A stretch of DNA of 12,645 nucleotides from Aquimarina sp. GTDB taxonomy: Bacteria > Bacteroidota > Bacteroidia > Flavobacteriales > Flavobacteriaceae. The stretch's first letter is position 1. Each line of letters opens with the position of its first letter. Shown here piece by piece: positions 7,382 to 12,645 of the stretch. A program made the position numbers and the translations under genes. Where the stretch lies: assembly GCA_020628975.1 (NCBI GenBank), contig JAHDEF010000030.1, forward strand, positions 1 to 12,645. Direction: 5' to 3'. The notes beneath the pieces were generated by a model. It was not told the DNA's origin and made no database searches. It saw only the letters and a list, made by a program, of their open reading frames with translations.

Positions 7382-7456
7382 TGAGATATGAGAACTGAGA
7401 TATGAGAAAATGTCTAATAGTGAAGCGATCTCAAATCTAAATTCTCAAATCCATTT
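7382..7456. repeat. Heptanucleotide-period repeat with inverted arm (TGAGA word)
   Basis: TGAGA recurs exactly every 7 bases at 7382, 7389, 7396 and 7403. On the other side TCTCAAA occurs at 7429 and 7443, with variants at 7436 and 7450, again with a 7-base period. The arms 7385-7407 and 7429-7451 are inverted copies with 19 of 23 positions complementary and a 21-base loop. It fills most of the gap between the DUF59 and DUF2480 genes, so the mRNA would carry a long imperfect hairpin there. Confidence 0.8.
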
Positions 7457-7778
7457 AAAGCATTCCCAACTCAAGTTTAGCTTCTTCGCTCATTAAATCT
7501 TGCGTCCAAGGTGGGTCAAAAGTTAGTTCTACCTCAGCTTCATTAACCACATCAATTGATTGTATTTTTTGTTTTACTTCTTCTGGTAGCGTTTCTGCAA
7601 CCGGACAATTAGGCGTCGTAAGCGTCATCAATACTTTGACGTCATTGTCTTCATTTACAAAAACGTCGTAGATAAGACCTAACTCATAAATATCTACTGG
7701 TATTTCGGGATCGAAGATGGTTTTTAAAACTGCCACTACTTGATCTCCTAAATTTTCTATGTTTAATTCTTCTGACAT
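7455..7778 (-). CDS. DUF59 (MIP18-like) SUF-system Fe-S assembly protein
   Basis: A 107-residue cytoplasmic protein of the DUF59/MIP18 family, which takes part in Fe-S cluster maturation (SUF-associated type, related to SufT and PaaD). Visible signatures are DPEIPVDIYELGLIYDV (23-39), LTTPNCPVAETLP with the conserved C58, and FDPPWT near the C-terminus, ending in EEAKLELGML. Length is normal for the short form. An in-frame GTG lies three codons upstream (7787), but the ATG at 7778, starting MSEELNIENLG, is preferred. No Shine-Dalgarno sequence, only an A-run. It lies 43 bp after sufE on the same strand and is probably co-transcribed. Confidence 0.92.
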   Translation of the reverse strand: MSEELNIENLGDQVVAVLKTIFDPEIPVDIYELGLIYDVFVNEDNDVKVLMTLTTPNCPVAETLPEEVKQKIQSIDVVNEAEVELTFDPPWTQDLMSEEAKLELGML

Positions 7779-7790
7779 TTTTTTCACTTT

Positions 7791-7818
7791 ACGCCCTACG
7801 CAGATCGCTCTACCTATT
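7791..7818. repeat. Short heptanucleotide-period repeat (CGC word)
   Basis: In the 43-bp gap between sufE and the DUF59 gene, CGC recurs at 7792, 7799 and 7806. CGCCCTAC (7792-7799) and CGCTCTAC (7806-7813) are near-identical, 14 bases apart. No inverted arm is present. It is much more GC-rich than the neighbouring gaps. It is weaker than the other heptad blocks and is called partly because they share its period. Confidence 0.5.
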
Positions 7819-7821
7819 AAT

Positions 7822-8244
7822 TTATTTTAGTTGTGTTTGATAAGCGACAGCATATAATTTTAATTGCTTAATCATACTTACAAGTCCATTAGCTCTAGTG
7901 GGTGATAAATGTTCTTTTAATCCGATCTGATCAATAAAACCCATATCCGCTTCTATAATATCCTTTGGGTGCTGACCCGAAAAGGCTCTTATCAAGATAG
8001 CAATAATTCCCTTAGTAATAATGGCATCACTATCGGCAGTAAAATTCAGTTTGTCACCTTCTAAATCAGCATGTACCCAAACTTTACTTTGACAACCTTT
8101 AATGATATTATCGTCTGTTTTATACTGCGCGTCAACCAAAGGTAAATCTTTCCCTAATTCGATCATATACTCGTAACGCTGCATCCAATCGTCGAACATT
8201 TCGAATTCACTAACAATTTCTTCTTGTATTTCTTTTATAGTCAT
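7822..8244 (-). CDS. sufE: SufE sulfur acceptor / cysteine desulfurase activator
   Basis: A 140-residue cytoplasmic protein of the SufE family. It accepts persulfide sulfur from SufS, stimulates it, and passes the sulfur to the SufBCD scaffold. The active-site segment IIKGCQSKVWV places the acceptor cysteine at C51. The N-terminal helix pair (EFEMFDDWMQRYEYMIELGKDLP), the IITKGIIAIL segment and the C-terminal LSPTRANGLVSMI stretch are typical, and the length is normal. It lies 97 bp after sufS on the same strand, the gap being filled by a heptad repeat. Start: ATG at 8244. Confidence 0.96.
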   Translation of the reverse strand: MTIKEIQEEIVSEFEMFDDWMQRYEYMIELGKDLPLVDAQYKTDDNIIKGCQSKVWVHADLEGDKLNFTADSDAIITKGIIAILIRAFSGQHPKDIIEADMGFIDQIGLKEHLSPTRANGLVSMIKQLKLYAVAYQTQLK

Positions 8245-8249
8245 AATCG

Positions 8250-8340
8250 GCTGTTAGCCTTTAGCTGTTAGCTATTGGCATTTGATTAAATACTTTTTTT
8301 AAGAGTTATAAAGCTAATGGCTAATTACCAAAAGCTTACA
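8250..8340. repeat. Heptanucleotide-period repeat with inverted arm (GCnnTTA word)
   Basis: Left arm: heptads starting at 8250, 8257, 8264, 8271 and 8278 all begin GC; GCTGTTA occurs twice exactly, with GCCTTTA, GCTATTG and GCATTTG as variants. Right arm: AAAGCTA, ATGGCTA, ATTACCA and AAAGCTT from 8310, in the same 7-base phase. 8252-8281 and 8311-8340 are inverted copies with 21 of 30 positions complementary without gaps, separated by 29 bases. It fills nearly all of the sufS-sufE gap. Confidence 0.78.
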
Positions 8341-8341
8341 A

Positions 8342-9556
8342 TTAACTCAACATCATCACTGCTCTTTTCACTGCATCTACAAAAACATCAATCTCTTCTT
8401 TTGTATTGTAGAATGCAAATGAAGCACGTACTGTACCTGGAATTTTATAAAAATCCATAATTGGCTGCGCACAATGATGTCCTGTTCGAACAGCTACTCC
8501 TAGTTTATCAACTATAGTACCAATGTCGTATGGATGAATATTGCCCACGTTAAAGGAAATTACAGCTGTCTTTTCGTCAGCTTCACCATAAATTCTTAGT
8601 CCATCTATTTCTTTTAACCTTTCCGTAGCATAAATTAGAAGTTCGTTTTCGTAAGCACCAATATTTTCATATCCTATTTCATTTAGGTAATCTAAAGCTA
8701 CTCCAAATGCAATACCGCCACATATATTGGGCGTTCCTGCTTCAAACTTAAATGGCAAACCTGCATAAGTGGTTTTTTCAAAGCTCACTTGGTCGATCAT
8801 ATCACCACCACCTTGGTATGGCGGAAGTTTATTCAACCAATCTTCTTTACCGTATAATAACCCCACACCTGTTGGTCCGCATAATTTATGTGCTGAGGCT
8901 ACGTAAAAATCTACATCTAAAGCCTGAACATCGGGTTTAATATGCGGCGTGGCTTGTGCTCCATCAATTAACACAGCCGCACCTACAGCGTGTGCTTTTT
9001 CTATAATAAATTCAATAGGGTTCACGGTGCCTAAAGCATTAGAAACATGGTTTACGAAAACTAATTTTGTTTTAGAGGAAAGTAAATTTTCATAAACATC
9101 CGTTTTTAACACTCCTTGCTCGGTCATTGGAATAACCTTTAAAGTAGCACCTGTACGCTCACAAAGCATTTGCCACGGCACTATATTGGAGTGGTGCTCC
9201 ATTGCTGAAACTATAATTTCATCATCTTTTGCAAGAAAAGATGTAAAACCTGTTGCCACTATATTTATGGCATGGGTAGTCCCTGCTGTTAAAATAATTT
9301 CGTAATCGTTTTTCGCACTGAAGTGCTGCTGCACCTTTTTACGAGCCACTTCGTAGGCATCGGTGGCTTCCTGCGAAAGCGTGTGCACTCCTCTGTGAAT
9401 ATTAGCATTGTACCTAGAATAATAATCCACTATAGCATTAATAACTACCTGAGGCGTTTGCGAGGTCGCGGCATTATCAAAATAGATTAACGGTTTTCCA
9501 TTTACTTCTCTTTTCAGAATAGGAAAATCAGCTCTTATTTTTTCAATATCAATCAT
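8342..9556 (-). CDS. sufS: SufS cysteine desulfurase (group II)
   Basis: PLP-dependent enzyme that removes sulfur from L-cysteine, giving alanine and an enzyme persulfide for Fe-S assembly; cytoplasmic. The 404-aa length is normal. Visible are the N-terminal IYFDNAATSQTP, EHHSNIVPW (120-128), D198 of LIDGAQ (PLP ring), the PLP lysine K224 in SAHKLCGPTG, and the active-site C362 in RTGHHCAQP, the short-loop motif of SufS rather than IscS. sufE follows, as expected for this type, which depends on SufE. Upstream on the same strand is glutaminase, not sufD, so the scaffold genes must lie elsewhere. A -7 element at 9583-9590 gives it its own promoter. Start: ATG at 9556. Confidence 0.97.
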   Translation of the reverse strand: MIDIEKIRADFPILKREVNGKPLIYFDNAATSQTPQVVINAIVDYYSRYNANIHRGVHTLSQEATDAYEVARKKVQQHFSAKNDYEIILTAGTTHAINIVATGFTSFLAKDDEIIVSAMEHHSNIVPWQMLCERTGATLKVIPMTEQGVLKTDVYENLLSSKTKLVFVNHVSNALGTVNPIEFIIEKAHAVGAAVLIDGAQATPHIKPDVQALDVDFYVASAHKLCGPTGVGLLYGKEDWLNKLPPYQGGGDMIDQVSFEKTTYAGLPFKFEAGTPNICGGIAFGVALDYLNEIGYENIGAYENELLIYATERLKEIDGLRIYGEADEKTAVISFNVGNIHPYDIGTIVDKLGVAVRTGHHCAQPIMDFYKIPGTVRASFAFYNTKEEIDVFVDAVKRAVMMLS

Positions 9557-9582
9557 CGACCGTTGCGTATTAAATTAATTTA

Positions 9583-9590
9583 CAAAGTTA
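9583..9590 (-). promoter_or_regulatory. -7 promoter element (TAACTTTG) of the suf cluster
   Basis: Exact TAnnTTTG on the minus strand, 26 bases before the sufS ATG. The usual -33 TTTG is absent; instead an AT-rich palindrome ATTAT-AA-ATAAT (9605-9616) lies there, flanked by GTG (9597-9599) and CAC (9617-9619). Whether that is an operator cannot be told by eye. Confidence 0.55.
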
Positions 9591-9635
9591 GGCTAAGTGT
9601 AGAAATTATAAATAATCACAGTTACTAAAATTCTT

Positions 9636-10550
9636 CTAAAAAATGGAAGCATTTATTGCTGTAGTAAAAGCTTCTAAAAACTTAGATCCGATTAACGAAT
9701 TGCCCTTTGCATTTAATTTCGGACTCCAAACTGCGATACTGTATTGCCCAGGGTGCACTGCCACAATACCACCACCTACTCCACTTTTACCAGGCAACCC
9801 AACCCGGTAAGCAAATTCACCGGATTCATCATAAAAACCGCAAGTTTGCATAATCGCATTGATTCTTTTGGAACTACTAGAACTTAAAATTTCTGTATTA
9901 GTTATTGGGGAAATGCCTTTATTCGCCAACATCGAAAACACTTTGGCAACCTCGTCGGTAGTCATACAAATTGAGCACATATTAAAATAGAAATCCATCA
10001 CTCTATCAATATCATTTTCTATGTTACCAAATGATTTCATGAGGTGAACCAAAGCTAAATTTCTGTAAGCGCAAGATTTTTCTGACTCAGCTATAGAGCT
10101 GTTGTATTGTATGCTTTTATCACCTATGATTTCATGAATAAATTCTAAAAAATCTTTCTCTGGATTTTGCAAAATACTCACTAAAATATCACTAACCACT
10201 ATGGCACCCGCGTTAATAAAAGGGTTTCTTGGAATGCCTTGTTCATATTCTAACTGCACTAATGAATTAAATGGTGTGCCTGATGGTTCAACCCCTACAC
10301 GTTCCCATATTTGAGCTCCCTGCCTAGAATAGGCCATAGCTAACGACAAGACTTTTACAATGCTTTGAATCGAAAATTTCTCTTGCGCATTACCAAAGTT
10401 ATACAATTCCCCCTTTATGGTATACAAGGAAACGCCAAATTTTTGTGGATTGACCGCTGCCAATTCTGGAATATATTGTGCCGTTTGCCCCGTATTATCT
10501 AAAGTAGATAATACACTGTGGATAGAAGAAAAGGTTTCTTGGTAATTCAT
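9636..10550 (-). CDS. glsA: Glutaminase (GlsA family, beta-lactamase-like fold)
   Basis: Hydrolyses L-glutamine to glutamate and ammonia; cytoplasmic. The 304-aa length is normal for bacterial glutaminase A. The nucleophile motif S63-I-V-K66 lies in FSIQSIVKV. Other family blocks are GIPRNPFINAGAIV (N113 in the active site), YRNLALVHLMKSFGN (162-176), Y188 with MCSI, and GFYDESGEFAYRVGLPGKSGVGGGIVA (from 238), which carries a conserved tyrosine and the glycine-rich loop. There is no STAS or ankyrin domain, unlike some homologues. It is on the same strand as sufS and 79 bp upstream of it, but sufS has its own -7 element, so co-transcription is uncertain. No TAnnTTTG is visible upstream; a heptad repeat lies there instead. 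Start: ATG at 10550. Confidence 0.96.
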   Translation of the reverse strand: MNYQETFSSIHSVLSTLDNTGQTAQYIPELAAVNPQKFGVSLYTIKGELYNFGNAQEKFSIQSIVKVLSLAMAYSRQGAQIWERVGVEPSGTPFNSLVQLEYEQGIPRNPFINAGAIVVSDILVSILQNPEKDFLEFIHEIIGDKSIQYNSSIAESEKSCAYRNLALVHLMKSFGNIENDIDRVMDFYFNMCSICMTTDEVAKVFSMLANKGISPITNTEILSSSSSKRINAIMQTCGFYDESGEFAYRVGLPGKSGVGGGIVAVHPGQYSIAVWSPKLNAKGNSLIGSKFLEAFTTAINASIF

Positions 10551-10561
10551 TGATTTGATTC

Positions 10562-10589
10562 TAGAAATTAGATATTAGAATATAGATTT
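10562..10589. repeat. Heptanucleotide-period repeat (TAGA word) upstream of glutaminase
   Basis: TAGA recurs exactly every 7 bases at 10562, 10569, 10576 and 10583, giving TAGAAAT, TAGATAT, TAGAATA and TAGATTT. It begins 12 bases upstream of the glsA ATG, in the divergent gap to uvrC, so it would lie in the glsA leader or promoter. A faint inverted remnant (AATTCTCTATTT at 10615-10626) may be a decayed second arm. Confidence 0.65.
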
Positions 10590-10711
10590 CTTTTAATTTT
10601 AAACAATACTATAAAATTCTCTATTTAAAAAACTTTTAAAACTGACAATTCTTTTTAGAAATATAAACTTTTCCAAATATTGCAATAGTAGCAAAAAGTC
10701 TACAAAACAAT

Positions 10712-10719
10712 TACCTTTG
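10712..10719 (+). promoter_or_regulatory. -7 promoter element (TACCTTTG) of uvrC
   Basis: Exact TAnnTTTG, identical to the element before the SPOR gene, ending only 5 bases before the uvrC ATG. Transcription would start at or within a base or two of the start codon. No -33 TTTG at the usual spacing. Confidence 0.6.
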
Positions 10720-10724
10720 GGATA

Positions 10725-12512
10725 ATGAGTAAGCATGATGTAGAAATTCAATTAAGAACTTTACCTTCTGTTCCTGGCGTGTATCAATATTACGACAAGC
10801 AGGAACAGTTGTTATATATAGGTAAGGCAAAGAATTTAAAAAAAAGGGTAACGTCTTATTTTACTAAACAACATGACAGTGGTCGGTTGCGCGTTTTAGT
10901 CCGTAAAATTCACACTATTAAACACATAGTAGTTAATAGCGAATCGGATGCTTTGTTGTTAGAAAACACCCTAATAAAAAAATACCAGCCACGTTATAAT
11001 ATTGCTTTAAAAGACGATAAAACCTACCCATACATCTGTATTAAAAATGAACGTTTTCCTAGGGTTTTTTCTACAAGAAGATTAATAAAAGACGGTTCGG
11101 AATACTACGGGCCTTATACCACGGGAAGGGTTTGGGGTACATTACTTAATCTATTTCGGGAGCTTTACCCTATTCGCACCTGTAATTATGATTTATCGCC
11201 CAGCCATATAGATCAGGGTAAATATAAAGTTTGCCTAGAGTATCATTTAAAGAATTGCAAAGGTCCTTGTGAAGGTCATGAAAAGGAAAGTGAATACAAC
11301 ACCTATATTTCATCTATTCGAGGAATTTTAAAAGGAAACTATAAAGAGGCGCTTGATTTTTTTAATGAAAAGATGCGTATTCATGCTGAAAATCTTGAAT
11401 TTGAACAAGCGCAATACATAAAAAATAAAATTGAAGCTCTTGAAAAATATCAAGCAAAATCAACGGTAGTAAACCCTCGAATTAATAATGTCGATGTATT
11501 TAATATAGAAAGTGATGAAAGTTATGCCTACGTAAATTATTTGCAGATTTCGCATGGCGCCATAGTTCGTTCGCATACTATGGAAATTAAGAAGAAACTA
11601 GAAGAAACTGATGAGGAAATTTTAGAGCTTTCGGTCACTGAAATTCGATCTCGCTTCCATTCAATGTCACGAGAAATTTATACTCCTTTTGAAATTTCCG
11701 TTCCTGAAAATATTAAGCTTTCAGTTCCACAATTAGGGGATAAAAAGAAAATTTTAGATTTATCCTTACGAAATGCCAAGTATAGTCGACAAGAGCGTTT
11801 CAAAACTTTAAAAATTGTAGATCCTGAAAGACACACTAAACGCATTTTAGCGCAAATCAAAGAAGATTTACGCTTACCTGAACTTCCTGTTCACATGGAA
11901 TGTTTTGATAACTCGAACATTCAAGGAACTAATCCTGTTGCTGCCTGTGTAGTTTTTAAAAATGGAAAACCTAGCAAGTCAGACTATCGAAAATTTAATA
12001 TTAAAACTGTTGAAGGTCCTGATGATTTTGCTTCTATGGAAGAAGTTGTTTTTCGACGTTACCGCAGGCTGTTAGATGAAAACGAGCCATTACCTCAATT
12101 AATTATTGTAGATGGCGGAAAAGGACAATTATCTTCTGGCCTAAAAGCACTTGATGAATTGGGCTTACGAGGAAAGATTAGTATTGTTGGCATCGCCAAA
12201 CGCTTAGAAGAAATTTATTTTCCTAGAGATAAATATCCTTTATATATCGATAAGAAATCAGAAAGTTTAAAAGTTATTCAACACATGCGTAATGAAGCAC
12301 ACCGCTTCGGCATTACGTTTCATCGCCAAAAACGCAGCAAAGCAGCCATTGAAACTGAACTTGAAAACATCCCTGGTATTGGTCAAAAAACAAGCATTGA
12401 ACTTTTAAAACACTTTCGATCGGTGGCGCGTATCAAAAAAGCAACAAAGCAAGAATTAACCGAGGTAGTTGGTAATGCAAAGGCAGTTAAAATATTGGAG
12501 TTTTATAAATAA
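10725..12512 (+). CDS. uvrC: Excinuclease ABC subunit C
   Basis: Dual-incision nuclease of nucleotide excision repair, acting with UvrA and UvrB; 595 aa, normal length. Domains in order: GIY-YIG nuclease (GVY 18-20, YIG 31-33, R41, E80; 3' incision). Next comes a cysteine cluster C153, C170, C178, C182, equivalent to the residues reported to bind [4Fe-4S] in E. coli UvrC. A UVR motif for UvrB binding lies at about 205-239 (EFEQAQYIKNKIEAL). The RNase H-like nuclease has D395 in FDNSNIQG, D463 in VDGGKGQL and H526 in NEAHRFGI (5' incision). The C-terminal helix-hairpin-helix is at about 545-595 (IPGIGQKTSIELLKHF). The ATG at 10725 gives the expected N-terminus just before the GIY-YIG domain; the leader looks absent or nearly so. 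The gene is divergent from glutaminase and stands alone in the window. Confidence 0.98.
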   Translation: MSKHDVEIQLRTLPSVPGVYQYYDKQEQLLYIGKAKNLKKRVTSYFTKQHDSGRLRVLVRKIHTIKHIVVNSESDALLLENTLIKKYQPRYNIALKDDKTYPYICIKNERFPRVFSTRRLIKDGSEYYGPYTTGRVWGTLLNLFRELYPIRTCNYDLSPSHIDQGKYKVCLEYHLKNCKGPCEGHEKESEYNTYISSIRGILKGNYKEALDFFNEKMRIHAENLEFEQAQYIKNKIEALEKYQAKSTVVNPRINNVDVFNIESDESYAYVNYLQISHGAIVRSHTMEIKKKLEETDEEILELSVTEIRSRFHSMSREIYTPFEISVPENIKLSVPQLGDKKKILDLSLRNAKYSRQERFKTLKIVDPERHTKRILAQIKEDLRLPELPVHMECFDNSNIQGTNPVAACVVFKNGKPSKSDYRKFNIKTVEGPDDFASMEEVVFRRYRRLLDENEPLPQLIIVDGGKGQLSSGLKALDELGLRGKISIVGIAKRLEEIYFPRDKYPLYIDKKSESLKVIQHMRNEAHRFGITFHRQKRSKAAIETELENIPGIGQKTSIELLKHFRSVARIKKATKQELTEVVGNAKAVKILEFYK

Positions 12513-12592
12513 CAGCCTATAACAACAGTTCCCCCTCTTGACATTACCTCGAACCATAATCCAATATTTACAGGGTATTCATCTGATAACGG

Positions 12593-12611
12593 CTCAAGTT
12601 AAAAACTTGGG
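12593..12611. repeat. Palindrome CAAGTT-AAA-AACTTG near the right edge
   Basis: Six perfect base pairs (12595-12600 with 12604-12609), extended by a T.G and a C-G pair to 12593-12611. It lies just upstream of a -7 element, centred about 31 bp before the inferred start of transcription, the same position as the actA palindrome. It could instead belong to the 3' end of uvrC, but no T-tract follows it on the plus strand. Confidence 0.5.
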
Positions 12612-12619
12612 GATTAATT

Positions 12620-12627
12620 TATCTTTG
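12620..12627 (+). promoter_or_regulatory. -7 promoter element (TATCTTTG) for a gene beyond the window
   Basis: Exact TAnnTTTG on the plus strand, 18 bases before the window ends. No start codon with an open frame follows within the window, so the gene it serves begins beyond the edge. The 133 bp between uvrC and the window end otherwise holds only the palindrome at 12593-12611. Confidence 0.45.
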
Positions 12628-12645
12628 TGGGTTAAAAATTTTAGT

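Noticed and set aside
7382..7456. CRISPR array
   Set aside because: Units are only 7 bp with no spacers, only four per arm, and no cas genes are present.
7779..7787. GTG start three codons upstream for the DUF59 protein
   Set aside because: The ATG at 7778 gives the usual family N-terminus, and there is no ribosome site favouring GTG.
8752..8940. Plus-strand 62-codon frame inside sufS
   Set aside because: Antisense shadow of a conserved enzyme, no supporting signal.
11678..11860. Minus-strand 60-codon frame inside uvrC
   Set aside because: Antisense shadow of the conserved uvrC frame.
12593..12611. Rho-independent terminator of uvrC
   Set aside because: The hairpin is not followed by a T-tract and lies more than 80 bp after the stop; the operator reading fits its position better, though not decisively.

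Overview
The window is almost certainly from a member of the Flavobacteriaceae or a close relative (Bacteroidota). The DNA is AT-rich, starts lack Shine-Dalgarno sequences, and several genes are preceded by the Bacteroidota -7 promoter element TAnnTTTG. The gene content agrees: alternative complex III (actA/actB), DUF2480 and DUF3078 proteins, and a SUF-type sulfur-transfer cluster. All calls are from reading the sequence; no database was searched.

Layout. (1) Positions 1-4100, minus strand: the start of the alternative complex III operon, actA (multiheme cytochrome c) then actB (iron-sulfur / molybdopterin-oxidoreductase-like subunit), which runs off the left edge. (2) 4101-4304: a divergent control region with two palindromes and opposed promoter elements. 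(3) 4305-4679, plus: a small exported SPOR-domain protein. (4) 4680-4829: no gene, one REP-like palindrome. (5) 4830-9556, minus: an iron-sulfur assembly cluster read as sufS, sufE, a DUF59 SUF-associated protein, a DUF2480 protein, a DUF3078 outer-membrane barrel, a strong terminator, and a second DUF3078 paralogue. (6) 9636-10550, minus: glutaminase. (7) 10725-12512, plus: complete uvrC. (8) 12513-12645: no gene; a palindrome and a -7 element for a gene beyond the right edge.

How the genes fit together. ActA and ActB belong to the quinol-oxidising complex that replaces bc1 and need hemes and several Fe-S clusters. SufS and SufE mobilise cysteine sulfur for cluster assembly, and the DUF59 protein belongs to a cluster maturation family. 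UvrC also carries a four-cysteine set of the kind reported to bind [4Fe-4S]. The scaffold genes sufB, sufC and sufD are not in this window; sufS has its own promoter-like element and glutaminase lies upstream.

Most unusual points. Four intergenic gaps (three inside the suf cluster, one upstream of glutaminase) each hold a short, degenerate repeat with an exact 7-bp period, each built on a different word, and two of them fold back on an inverted arm. The DUF2480 protein is visibly an internal duplication with a Cys-Ser motif in each half. Palindromes sit where the -33 element should be in at least two promoters, and uvrC and the SPOR gene look almost leaderless.
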